A stretch of 64,000 nt of DNA from Shewanella zhangzhouensis (GTDB lineage: Bacteria > Pseudomonadota > Gammaproteobacteria > Enterobacterales > Shewanellaceae): assembly GCF_019457615.1 (NCBI RefSeq), contig NZ_CP080414.1, positions 2,416,501 through 2,480,500 of the forward strand, written 5' to 3'. Made by a program: the position numbers and the translations under genes. Under the pieces are notes generated by a model. That model was not told the origin of the DNA. It did no database searches and saw only the letters and a list, made by a program, of their open reading frames with translations. Below are positions 18,658 through 27,469 of the stretch, one piece after another. How positions within the stretch are numbered: the first letter of the stretch is position 1; each line of letters starts with the position of its first letter.

Positions 18658-18975
18658 TTAAAGTAGGATGGAAAACGTAGCGGTTGCATAAGTACATAGC
18701 AACCCATTGTTATCCATTATTCTTGCTTCGCGTAACGCATCTCTCTCTTCTCTATGAATATGACTGCCTTCGCAAAATATTTTACCTGAATCAGGACGTA
18801 GGTCTTTAACATATGAAACATTTAGAGCAGTAGTCGCATAGGAAATACCTAAATCAAGTTGAGTTTGCAAAGCCAGAGCTAGTGCTCCATCAGGTAGCGT
18901 TGCCTAGAAACCGCCATGAACCGTTCCAAGATGGTTGCAGTGGCTTTGAATGGGCAACTCCAGCCCAATATGCAC
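18658..18975 (-). pseudogene. PaaI-type hotdog thioesterase remnant
   Basis: The minus-strand frame encodes a PaaI/YdiI-like thioesterase: NHLGTVHGGF, then an in-frame TAG, then ATLPDGALALALQTQLDLG, NVSYVKDLRPDSGKIFCEG and ARIMDNNGLLCTYATATFSI. The HGG motif and the downstream Asp are those of the hotdog active site. The first ~30 residues of the family are missing and the stop lies between the two active-site elements, so no full enzyme can be made. It is a broken, probably imported metabolic gene. Confidence 0.8.
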
Positions 18976-19291
18976 TATAATTAATGTGATTATACTTTAT
19001 ATTCCACATTTACTCGACAGGTAAAGGTTTCTTGAATTGATACTGCCGTTGAAAACTGCTATAGTTCCTGCACTGAAGATTGAACTAATGGAGGATTTTA
19101 TGGATTGTGTAACAGCTAGTGAAAAGGCAAAGAAGGGCTTAGGAGTCTAAACCCCACCACTCCCTCCCCACAACCTTCCTTTGCCCAGTATTAGTACTGG
19201 GTTTCATTCTGTTAGAAGAAACCCAACTGACTTGCCTAACATTAAGATGTTAGGGATTCATTTTTAGATAGAAATATCTGAAGGGTTTTAT
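18976..19291. other. Intergenic region with one tiny reading frame and a hairpin
   Basis: Contains a 16-codon frame at 19099-19149 (MDCVTASEKAKKGLGV) behind a good GGAGG site, which could be a leader peptide or the start of a lost gene, and a hairpin CCCAGTA-TTAG-TACTGGG at 19184-19201 followed by TTT. Neither can be given a function. Confidence 0.35.
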
Positions 19292-20359
19292 ATGTCAAAA
19301 ACAGTCTATTCTTTACTCCAACTGGGTTGGAGTCACTTCTATCAACAGCAACTAACTCTTGATGAATGGGAATCTACCTTCCCCGGCCGCATTATTGCTG
19401 TTTATCGGAATAGTATCGATATCATAAGTGTTTCTGGAGTGCACAGGATTAACTTCAGTAGCATCTTACAACCAACCATCTTCAATGACTTTCCAACGGT
19501 TGGAGATTGGTTGTTAATCAATTCAGCAACTTATCAACCATATAGATTACTTGAACGCAAAAGTCTGTTTCGACGCAAGGCCGCTGGGCAAGAGTCCAAG
19601 TATCAGTTAATAGCTGCTAATATCGATACATTGTTCATCGTAACATCGTGCAATCAGGATTTTAACTTGTCACGGCTAGAGCGCTATCTTGCGCTTTCGC
19701 TTGAAGCGGCAGTTATTCCAGTTCTCGTTCTAACTAAAGCAGATTTAAGCGCTCATGCTTCTGACTACCAACAACAAGCACAAATGCTTTATCCCAACTG
19801 GTCAGTTAAAACTGTCAATGCCTTGGAGGCTTCCTCGGTGGAGCAACTACGGACTTGGTGTGGGGTTGGCCAAACAGTAGCGCTTGTAGGTTCTTCTGGT
19901 GTAGGTAAATCAACTTTAGTTAATAGTCTGTGTGGCAATCACACCCAGAAAACAGGTGCCGTTCGAGAAGATGATGCAAGAGGCCGTCATACAACCACCT
20001 TTAGAAGCCTCCATTTGATCCCTGATGGAGGTCTTCTAATAGACAATCCAGGTATGCGTGAAGTGCAACTTGATGAATGCTCCAGTGGAATTAAAACACT
20101 TTTTGACGAAATACAACAACTAGAAACAGCATGTTACTTCAAAAACTGCAAACACCAAAGTGAAGATGGCTGCGCCGTAAAATTGGCTATTGCAGATGGA
20201 AAAGTCGACTCAAGACGGCTCGCTAACTATCAGAAACTCAGTGTCGAGCGAGAACATAATGCTGAATCAATTGCAGAAAGGCGCAAACGCGAAAAGAGTT
20301 TTCGGAAACTCTGCAGAAGCGCTTCTACATTCCGAAATAAGGTGCGAAGCGGTGAGTAA
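19292..20359 (+). CDS. rsgA: RsgA-type circularly permuted ribosome GTPase, island copy (355 aa)
   Basis: RsgA binds the 30S subunit late in assembly and couples GTP hydrolysis to release of maturation factors. The protein has an N-terminal OB-like region (about 25-95), then permuted GTPase motifs: TKAD (G4) before VGSSGVGKSTLVNSL (G1, about 203-217), an RGRHTTT switch (G2) and DNPGMRE (G3). The C-terminal zinc knuckle is visible as C-x5-C-x-H-x5-C (CYFKNCKHQSEDGC). Length is normal for the family. Because it sits on an island it is most likely a second copy beside a chromosomal rsgA, perhaps as a resistant variant or a ribosome-stress adaptation. It lies 97 bp upstream of a methyltransferase gene on the same strand. 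Confidence 0.93.
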   Translation: MSKTVYSLLQLGWSHFYQQQLTLDEWESTFPGRIIAVYRNSIDIISVSGVHRINFSSILQPTIFNDFPTVGDWLLINSATYQPYRLLERKSLFRRKAAGQESKYQLIAANIDTLFIVTSCNQDFNLSRLERYLALSLEAAVIPVLVLTKADLSAHASDYQQQAQMLYPNWSVKTVNALEASSVEQLRTWCGVGQTVALVGSSGVGKSTLVNSLCGNHTQKTGAVREDDARGRHTTTFRSLHLIPDGGLLIDNPGMREVQLDECSSGIKTLFDEIQQLETACYFKNCKHQSEDGCAVKLAIADGKVDSRRLANYQKLSVEREHNAESIAERRKREKSFRKLCRSASTFRNKVRSGE

Positions 20360-20456
20360 TTACGCTTAATTACTCTCGGTTCTACTAGAAGAATCTACGT
20401 TATATATACTGTTCAGTATTTAACTTTTTTTAAAAATTCTCAAGGAAATCTTAATC

Positions 20457-21206
20457 ATGGACATCCCAAGAATCTTTAATATTTGCGAAAGTGACCACCG
20501 TATCCATAATCCATTTACCGAAGATAAATTCCAAACCCTTGGTGCTGCTTTACGTCTAAAACATGGGGTAAGTGTGCTCGATCTCGCTTGTGGTTCGGGT
20601 GAAATGTTGTGTACATGGGCACGCGATTACGGAGTCTTTGGCACCGGTGTCGACATGAGTCAATTGTTTAGCGAACAGGCAAAGACTCGAGCAAAGGAAC
20701 TTGGCGTTGCTAACAGAGTTAAGTTCATACATGGTAATGCAGAAGGTTATGTCAGTAACGAAAAGGTTGATATAGCGGCCTGTATTGGTGCTTCTTGGAT
20801 TGCGGGAGGAGTTACTGGCACCATTGAGCTGCTCAAACGCAGTCTGAAAACAAACGGAATTATCCTCATTGGAGAACCATACTGGAGACAATTACCGCCT
20901 ACAGACGAGGTAGCAAGTGGATGTCTCGCTAAGACAAAAGCTGACTATCTTGAACTTCCGCAATTAATAACCTTATTTAATGATAATGGCTATGAAGTTA
21001 TCGAAATGGTCTTAGCTAATCAAGATGGTTGGGACCGGTATGAAGCAGCAAAATGGTTCACCATGCGTCGATGGCTTGAGGAAAACACTGATGATGAGCT
21101 TGCGCAAGAGATTCGAAGCCTGTTGCGAACAGAACCAAAACGTTATGTTACCTATACACGTGAGTATTTGGGGTGGGGGGTATTCGCTCTAATTAAACAT
21201 TTTTAA
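20457..21206 (+). CDS. Class I SAM-dependent methyltransferase (249 aa)
   Basis: A Rossmann-fold methyltransferase with motif I VLDLACGSGEMLCTWA at about 40-55, an acidic residue ending strand 2 (GTGVDMS), and later motifs VDIAACIGASWI and GIILIGEPYW. The fold and length suit small-molecule methyltransferases, but the substrate cannot be read from sequence. It follows the RsgA-like gene at 97 bp and ends before a hairpin terminator facing the chemosensory operon. The RsgA-methyltransferase pair may be one transcription unit. Confidence 0.85.
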   Translation: MDIPRIFNICESDHRIHNPFTEDKFQTLGAALRLKHGVSVLDLACGSGEMLCTWARDYGVFGTGVDMSQLFSEQAKTRAKELGVANRVKFIHGNAEGYVSNEKVDIAACIGASWIAGGVTGTIELLKRSLKTNGIILIGEPYWRQLPPTDEVASGCLAKTKADYLELPQLITLFNDNGYEVIEMVLANQDGWDRYEAAKWFTMRRWLEENTDDELAQEIRSLLRTEPKRYVTYTREYLGWGVFALIKHF

Positions 21207-21230
21207 TTTGATAACTTTAAACTCAACTCA

Positions 21231-21257
21231 AAGCCGCGTCAAAATACGACGCGGCTT
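21231..21257. terminator. Bidirectional hairpin between convergent genes
   Basis: A perfect 10-bp stem AAGCCGCGTC / GACGCGGCTT lies between the methyltransferase (plus) and the GGDEF-EAL gene (minus). The T-runs are weak on both sides, but the GC-rich stem in AT-rich surroundings and the convergent position fit a shared terminator. Confidence 0.7.
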
Positions 21258-21305
21258 AATCTTACGTGAAACCTTTAAATAATGTGAAAGATCCAAAATT
21301 TCAAA

Positions 21306-24300
21306 TCAATCCAGCATAATTGGAATATTAAGATATTGCTGCTCAACTTGAGCAACCGAAACAGGTTTACTAAAAAGATAACCTTGATAACAATCACAAT
21401 CCACATCTTTTAGATATGAAAGCTCTTCATCTCTTTCAACACCCTCCGCTACGACAGATAATCCCATAGTTCGAGAAATTGCTAAAATTGCAGATACAAT
21501 GCCTTGCTTATTCTTATCTAAGTGAACATCAGCTATAAATGCACGATCAATCTTTAACGTATCGATAGGAAAATCTCGAAGATAAGCTAAACTAGAATAA
21601 CCAGTCCCGAAATCATCTATCGAAACTGAAACGCCTAACTTTTTTAGTGCATTCAAAGTTAGCTTTGTATAATTAAAGTCTAACATTGCGACCCTTTCCG
21701 TTAACTCCAAATCTATCAAATAAGCTGGGACATTATTTTCTTTTAAAATACTTTTGAGAAATTTGGTAAATTTCTCCTCTCTAAAGATTGAAAGAGAGAT
21801 ATTAAGCGAAACCGGTAAAACGTTCGCATTCGATCTTAACCATTTACTCAATTGTATAACTACTGCTTCTAGTACCCAATAGTCTATAGATATTATCTGA
21901 CCTGATTCCTCAGCCATAGAAACAAAATTTCCAGGAGCGAGCAAACCTTTTGAGGGATGTTGCCATCTGACTAACGCTTCAAAGCCAACTAAAATATTAC
22001 TTTTAATATCTACTTTTGGTTGATAAAACAAAACAAATTGATTGCATTTAAGGGCGTCGTCTATTTCATGCCTCAGTTCAACTTTTTCAATAATTTGAGC
22101 TCGCATGTAAGGTGAATAAAAAGAATAAGCCGACCGACCAATAGATTTTGATTTATACATCGCCACATCTGAATATCCGATCAACTCATCAAGTGATCTA
22201 CTATCTCTCGGAGCGAATGAAATCCCGATGCTACAACTAATGCTTACTCTTTGATGACCAATATAATATGGTTGACTAACAACATCTATTAACTCTCTGG
22301 AAAAATCATTAGCTGAGATTTCATCAACCTCATATATCAGAATAAACTCATCACCACCAAACCTAGATAAGATGCAATCGACTCCGATAAAGGAACGCAT
22401 ACGCTCAGTCACAGCGACTAGCAGTGAATCGCCGAATTGATGCCCGAATGCATCGTTGATGTTTTTAAACTCGTCTAAATCAATAAATAAAACAGCAAGT
22501 TGACTACTTTTATTGATTCCGTTCAATTTAATTTCGAACTGATGATTCAACATCTTCCTATTAGGCAGACCAGTTAAAATATCGTAGTTAGCTAAGCGTA
22601 TAATTTCCTGCTCTTGCTTTTTATGCTCAGTAACATCTTCCATAATCCCTACGAAATGCTTAACGGCACCACCACTATCTCTTATTGCTGAGATAGTTCC
22701 ACGCTGATTGTATACTTCACCGTTCTTCTTCCTGTTACAAAATTCGCCTGTCCAATGTCCATATTCAATTATCGTAGCCCACATGTCCTCATAGAAATCG
22801 TTGTTGACAACACCTGACTTTAAAAACCTCGGATTCTTCCCCACTACTTCTTCAAGCGAATAACCGGTCAAAGATGAGAAAGATGGATTTATGTCGACTA
22901 TATCACCATGGCTGTTGGTAATAACGATTGCTTCTTTAGAATGTTCGAAAGCTTCGGAAATCACATGAAGCCTGTTTCTTTCTGAAAGAACGCCTAAGGA
23001 ATAACTAATATTATTCGCCATAGAATTGAATAACTTTTCCACATCTTCATCTATAAAGTATTCATAAGTTACAATAATAGACAAGGTGGCATAATGCGCG
23101 CCATCTTTGTAGATAGAAAAGTGCCTGCTGCATTTACTCTCTTGATCCATATCCAAGTTATTAAATGGGTTATTTCCAATATGTTTATTATCTGAATCAC
23201 GATGCAGAAAGCAGCCGGCATGACTAATAACCAAGAAACATGCATCACCAGAACTAAAATCGTTAATATCTTCGGTATGGAAATCAGTGAGCACACCCGG
23301 ATCGCGTTTTTTTAAAACAGACACTTCATCTACAACAGAAATATATGCCAGTGAAATAAAATCAACACTTTCAGAGATAATACCACATATTTTTTTAAAC
23401 ACTATGGACTCACTCAACTCTCTACCAATGAGCAATTGATTAACGTTACTGAACAGTTGATAGATATGACTCATTTTATTTGAGCGAGCAAGAGCATCTT
23501 CTCTCTCAAAGATAACTCCTGATATAATCAAAATCATAGTGTGGTTAAAAAAAACAAAGACAAACAATGTTATTTTTTCTGACCAATCTACCTCATGGGC
23601 AATATTGTGCACTATGTTATATCTTTGTAGAAAGATTAAGCCAACTGATAAAGAAATTAGTGCATTAAAGACTAAGCTATAACGAACAGCGCAGAAAAGG
23701 AATGCGGGCATTAGAAGGAAGCTATAGTTGATCAATTCATGTGTATCTATGTCGATAGACATAAATAAAATCAAAGATGTTAAGCAGATTGTAAGCCAAG
23801 CGACCCAACTGTATCGAATTTTTACATTGCTATAATTATTTCTAAGATGGTCCGCACACAATAAAAATAAAGGAGCTATCAACAAAACTGATAATGCTCT
23901 GTGAGAACTCAATAGTAACCACGTCTGTAGATAACTTTCCCCATCCAACCAATATAGAAATGCAGGAATATTATTTGTTAACAAAACGGGTATGAGACAA
24001 CCGACAGCTATGAAAACCAACATACCCTTGTATGTTTTTGGAACTACATAGGCTGGAGCAAATCTATATATCAAATAAGCTCCTAGCCAAGCTTGAAAAA
24101 TAAAAGAAATTGATAAGGGGACAGCAAAATGAACCTGATACCCTTGAAATAGAACCTTGATTAAAAAATCAACAACAAAAATACCCGAAAGGAAAACCAA
24201 ATCGGATAGATAATGTTTCGGAAGAATAAGAAGGGCTGCATATACCACTCCACTACCGGGATAAAACAAGACATAGTCACCAGTAGCATAAAGTAAAATC

Positions 24301-24407
24301 TCAAAAGAAAGCGTAAGAACCGCATATAAAGTAATCCAAGTTCTTCGCTTATTAATTAACTTGCGAAGTAAAGAATTGTCTCTAAATGGGTAAATATCAA
24401 TATTCAT
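21306..24407 (-). CDS. Membrane GGDEF-EAL c-di-GMP enzyme with MASE1-like, GAF-like and PAS domains (1033 aa)
   Basis: Layout: about eight hydrophobic segments in the first ~290 residues (MASE1-like membrane sensor), a GAF-like region (about 310-450), PAS (about 465-590), GGDEF (about 610-775) and EAL (about 785-1030). The synthase motif FGGDEFILIYE is intact, but the upstream RxxD inhibitory site is absent (GVDC at that position). The phosphodiesterase motifs are all present: FEALVRWQHP, ELTERVAML, IDDFGTGYSSL, TLKIDRAFI, AEGVER and CYQGYLF. Either or both activities are possible. The gene starts 1 bp after the cheB stop, so it is the last gene of the chemosensory operon and links that pathway to c-di-GMP. 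Confidence 0.93.
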   Translation of the reverse strand: MNIDIYPFRDNSLLRKLINKRRTWITLYAVLTLSFEILLYATGDYVLFYPGSGVVYAALLILPKHYLSDLVFLSGIFVVDFLIKVLFQGYQVHFAVPLSISFIFQAWLGAYLIYRFAPAYVVPKTYKGMLVFIAVGCLIPVLLTNNIPAFLYWLDGESYLQTWLLLSSHRALSVLLIAPLFLLCADHLRNNYSNVKIRYSWVAWLTICLTSLILFMSIDIDTHELINYSFLLMPAFLFCAVRYSLVFNALISLSVGLIFLQRYNIVHNIAHEVDWSEKITLFVFVFFNHTMILIISGVIFEREDALARSNKMSHIYQLFSNVNQLLIGRELSESIVFKKICGIISESVDFISLAYISVVDEVSVLKKRDPGVLTDFHTEDINDFSSGDACFLVISHAGCFLHRDSDNKHIGNNPFNNLDMDQESKCSRHFSIYKDGAHYATLSIIVTYEYFIDEDVEKLFNSMANNISYSLGVLSERNRLHVISEAFEHSKEAIVITNSHGDIVDINPSFSSLTGYSLEEVVGKNPRFLKSGVVNNDFYEDMWATIIEYGHWTGEFCNRKKNGEVYNQRGTISAIRDSGGAVKHFVGIMEDVTEHKKQEQEIIRLANYDILTGLPNRKMLNHQFEIKLNGINKSSQLAVLFIDLDEFKNINDAFGHQFGDSLLVAVTERMRSFIGVDCILSRFGGDEFILIYEVDEISANDFSRELIDVVSQPYYIGHQRVSISCSIGISFAPRDSRSLDELIGYSDVAMYKSKSIGRSAYSFYSPYMRAQIIEKVELRHEIDDALKCNQFVLFYQPKVDIKSNILVGFEALVRWQHPSKGLLAPGNFVSMAEESGQIISIDYWVLEAVVIQLSKWLRSNANVLPVSLNISLSIFREEKFTKFLKSILKENNVPAYLIDLELTERVAMLDFNYTKLTLNALKKLGVSVSIDDFGTGYSSLAYLRDFPIDTLKIDRAFIADVHLDKNKQGIVSAILAISRTMGLSVVAEGVERDEELSYLKDVDCDCYQGYLFSKPVSVAQVEQQYLNIPIMLD

Positions 24408-24408
24408 A

Positions 24409-25506
24409 TCAAAGATGCTCCGCTGTAAGACTGCTCATGATTTCATTTGCGATCTTATTAAGTGGCAAAATTGATTGAGCTGCTCCTAAAGCAATCGCCT
24501 CCTTGGGCATACCAAACACAATACAACTTGCTTCATCCTGTGCAACTGTATAAGCCCCAGCTTGTCGCATAGCGTTTAGACCTCTAGCACCATCATCCCC
24601 CATGCCAGTTAAAATAAATCCTGCCGCGTTAGAACCAGCTTGGTCAGCTACAGAACGAAACAGTACATCGACAGATGGCTTATGGCGATTAACAACAGGT
24701 CCGTCAAAAATTTCAACAAGATAGTGAGCGCCACTTCGCTTGAGTCGCATATGCCTGCCGCCGGGCGCAATAAGAGCTAACCCCGGTAGAACCCGATCTT
24801 TATTAACAGCTTCTCTGACTTCTATTTCACATATGGAATCAAGTCTCTTTGCAAACATTTCGGTAAATTTCTCTGGCATGTGCTGAACGATAACTATACC
24901 AGGGGTGACAGAGGGTAATGATGACAGAATTGCTTCCAGAGCTTGTGTACCGCCAGTAGAAGTTCCAATAGCAACGACTTTTTGAGTGGTCCGACTTAGC
25001 CTAGTGCTAATATGCTTAATGACCGACTTGCTTTTAGGGGGGCCATTCTTGGATGCATTGATATTTGACAATTTCGCAGTTGAAGCTGCTTTAACAGCAG
25101 ACACAACGTCGTTACATCCATCGAGAAGAAAATCTTTTAAACCTACTCTAGGCTTCGTAATAATGTTAACAGCGCCGGCTTGCAATGCCTGCAAAGTCGT
25201 TTCAGCACCTTTTTCAGTTAACGTTGAACAAATCACCACAGGTGTCGGGCGCTCAGACATAATTTTTTTTAGAAATGTAATGCCATCCATCCTCGGCATT
25301 TCTACATCTAATATGATTACATCGGGCCACTCATTCTCCATTCGTTTCATAGCGAAAATTGGGTCTGAGACAGAGGCTATAACATTAATTTCATGGTCCT
25401 CATTCAATATTTGAGTCAAAACTTGTCGCACAACAGCTGAATCATCAACGACCATTACCTTAATAGCTGGTTCAGCACAGTGAGAAGATGACCGTTTTGC
25501 TATCAT
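24409..25506 (-). CDS. cheB: CheB: receptor methylesterase / glutamine deamidase with receiver domain
   Basis: CheB removes methyl groups from receptor glutamates when phosphorylated by CheA. The receiver domain has the acidic pair (VMVVDDSAVVRQVL) and the phospho-acceptor Asp in VIILDVEMPRMDG at about 60. The catalytic domain has the triad in GTSTGGTQAL (Ser, about 178), VQHMPEKFTEMFA (His) and LTGMGDDGARGL (Asp). The 365-residue length is standard. It lies 21 bp downstream of cheD and directly before the GGDEF-EAL gene. Confidence 0.97.
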   Translation of the reverse strand: MIAKRSSSHCAEPAIKVMVVDDSAVVRQVLTQILNEDHEINVIASVSDPIFAMKRMENEWPDVIILDVEMPRMDGITFLKKIMSERPTPVVICSTLTEKGAETTLQALQAGAVNIITKPRVGLKDFLLDGCNDVVSAVKAASTAKLSNINASKNGPPKSKSVIKHISTRLSRTTQKVVAIGTSTGGTQALEAILSSLPSVTPGIVIVQHMPEKFTEMFAKRLDSICEIEVREAVNKDRVLPGLALIAPGGRHMRLKRSGAHYLVEIFDGPVVNRHKPSVDVLFRSVADQAGSNAAGFILTGMGDDGARGLNAMRQAGAYTVAQDEASCIVFGMPKEAIALGAAQSILPLNKIANEIMSSLTAEHL

Positions 25507-25527
25507 AATGTTCTAACCTCATAGTAG

Positions 25528-26037
25528 TTAGGACTTAGTGTGTTTTCCATACTGAACCCATACATCACCGCTAATCAACTCAAAATATACATTGCGGTAA
25601 CGCACGCCCCCTACGTCTTCAATTTTTATATTAAAGCCGGCTCGTTTCAACAGGATACGCCCTTGTTCGACATTAACATGCGCAACATTTTGAGCATGTT
25701 CTAGTTGTTCTACTCCGTGTAAGATATTCCCTCCGCCAAAAATCTTAACTTCAAATGATTGCGGTCGAAGACCTTTCAATTTCACTTTCTCTAAGAAATA
25801 TTCTATTGCGTCCGTACCATAGTGACCTGGCGGATGGTTATTACTGTTGCTATAATGCTGTCTAACAGGCAATAAATAATGACACATCCCTCCCACCTTG
25901 TACCCAGGATGCCAAATCGTTATAGCAACACAAGAACCTAAGAGTGTATGAACAATTATATCGCCGTTACCGTAAAATAATTCAGCCGGCTTGAGTGTCC
26001 TCAAAGTTGATGAAGGTCTTTTCTCAATAAATCTCAA
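25528..26037 (-). CDS. cheD: CheD: chemoreceptor glutamine deamidase
   Basis: CheD deamidates specific receptor glutamines and in some systems is regulated by CheC. The catalytic Cys and His are seen in LLGSCVAITIW (about 30) and GGMCHYLLP (about 51), and the conserved KIFGGGNIL follows at about 98. No cheC is present, so CheD probably acts here only as a receptor-modifying enzyme. The stop of cheR and the start of cheD are adjacent (26038/26037). Length 169 is normal. Confidence 0.95.
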   Translation of the reverse strand: MRFIEKRPSSTLRTLKPAELFYGNGDIIVHTLLGSCVAITIWHPGYKVGGMCHYLLPVRQHYSNSNNHPPGHYGTDAIEYFLEKVKLKGLRPQSFEVKIFGGGNILHGVEQLEHAQNVAHVNVEQGRILLKRAGFNIKIEDVGGVRYRNVYFELISGDVWVQYGKHTKS

Positions 26038-26889
26038 TTAGCTCACCTTCAAAGAATAGATAGATGGTCGTACTAGCTGGAGATTATTTGTCACACCATT
26101 CAGGCTTTCAGCATGACCTACAATCAGTAGGCTATCTGACTTCATTTGTCTGATAATATTCCGTATTACTTGCTGTTTAGACTTTAGATCAAAATATATC
26201 AATACATTACGCAAAAGAATTACATCAAACATTCCAAGTCTGGATTGAACATTAAGCAAATTCTCCTTATGAAAAGTTACTTTTTTACGCAACTCTGATT
26301 TAATCTTTAAGCTGTTGGATTTACTTCCAATCCCTCTTAAGCAATAATCATGAAGGTATTCAATTGGTATATGTTCACTTCTCATCAATGAATACACTCC
26401 TTGTTGAGCATGACTGATCACCCGACTACAAATATCTGTTCCGGTTATTTTCCAATCTCCGTTGTGAAATCGTGCTAGAATCATCGCAAGTGTATATGCT
26501 TCCTCTCCTGTAGATGAAGCGGCGCTCCAACACCTTAGAGTTTGTCCACGCTTTCTTGGTAAAACAAAATCCTTTATAAACTCAAAATGAGCTGGTTCCC
26601 TAAAGAAAAATGTTTCGTTAGTTGTAAGTAAATCAATCGCTCTTTGACGCTCATCAACTGCGGCTGGCGTGTTAGTTGATGAAATTATGTCGAAGTATTG
26701 ACCAAAACTGATAAGCTTAAGCTCTCTAAGACGACTAGAGAGCCTGCTTGCTACCAACGCCCGTTTGTTAGACGCAAGACGAATTCCAGCAATGTTGTAC
26801 ATCCAGGAGCTGAACAAAATAAACTCCTTATCAGTGAGAACAATCCCTGTATTATAAACTTCATACCTGTCATTCATCTTTACGTTCAT
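26038..26889 (-). CDS. cheR: CheR: chemoreceptor glutamate methyltransferase
   Basis: CheR transfers methyl groups from S-adenosylmethionine to receptor glutamates. Family motifs are TTNETFFFREPAHFEFI (about 90-106), LRCWSAASSTGEEAYTLAM (SAM site, about 118) and ITGTDICSRVISHAQQGVYS, with DVILLRNVLIYFD near the end. Its start overlaps the end of cheW by about 20 bp. 283 residues is typical. It works with CheB and CheD in the same operon to set receptor adaptation. Confidence 0.96.
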   Translation of the reverse strand: MNVKMNDRYEVYNTGIVLTDKEFILFSSWMYNIAGIRLASNKRALVASRLSSRLRELKLISFGQYFDIISSTNTPAAVDERQRAIDLLTTNETFFFREPAHFEFIKDFVLPRKRGQTLRCWSAASSTGEEAYTLAMILARFHNGDWKITGTDICSRVISHAQQGVYSLMRSEHIPIEYLHDYCLRGIGSKSNSLKIKSELRKKVTFHKENLLNVQSRLGMFDVILLRNVLIYFDLKSKQQVIRNIIRQMKSDSLLIVGHAESLNGVTNNLQLVRPSIYSLKVS

Positions 26890-27460
26890 CTGCTAAGATA
26901 TCCGAAAACTCATTATCAAAGACTTGTTCTACCTGAGACAATTGATCGACAGATAAGACCTTATCTTCCGCAAGAATTATAACGAAATTATCTTTTTGCT
27001 TTCCCATACCAAGAATGAAATCAGTATTAATCCTTGCGCCAAAAGCAGGAGCAGCCCGTATGTCCTGTGGCTGTATCTCTAAAACCTCTGAAACACTATC
27101 TACCATCACGCCCAAAACTTGAGTTTTGTCTTTAGCAACCACTTCAACAATCACGACACAAGTCCGTTTAGTGACTTCAGCTGCAGGCAAATTAAAGCGC
27201 TGAGCAAGATTAATCACTGGGACAACCTCACCTCGTAGGTTTATAACGCCTTGGATGAAGTTCGGCATCATGGGTACAGTAGTCACCTTTCCGTATTCAA
27301 GTATCTCCTTTACTTTAAGGATTCCAAATGCGTACATCTCATGATTTAACATGAACGTCAAATACTGACAATCTTCCAACTGATCAAGAAAGGGAGTTAC
27401 TGTCGAATCCTCTGTATATGTTGATACGGAGAGAGTATTACCTGAAGGATGTTCTTTCAT
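26870..27460 (-). CDS. cheW: CheW: chemosensory coupling protein
   Basis: CheW links receptors to CheA in arrays. Core motifs are YLTFMLNHEMYAFGILKVKE (about 34-53), PNFIQGVINLRGEVVPVINL (about 81) and LGVMVDSVSEVLEI. A ~25-residue N-terminal extension precedes the SH3-like core, giving 196 residues, slightly longer than classical CheW (about 165). It lies between the large receptor gene and cheR. Confidence 0.95.
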   Translation of the reverse strand: MKEHPSGNTLSVSTYTEDSTVTPFLDQLEDCQYLTFMLNHEMYAFGILKVKEILEYGKVTTVPMMPNFIQGVINLRGEVVPVINLAQRFNLPAAEVTKRTCVVIVEVVAKDKTQVLGVMVDSVSEVLEIQPQDIRAAPAFGARINTDFILGMGKQKDNFVIILAEDKVLSVDQLSQVEQVFDNEFSDILADERKDE

Positions 27461-27469
27461 ATTCCCCTC

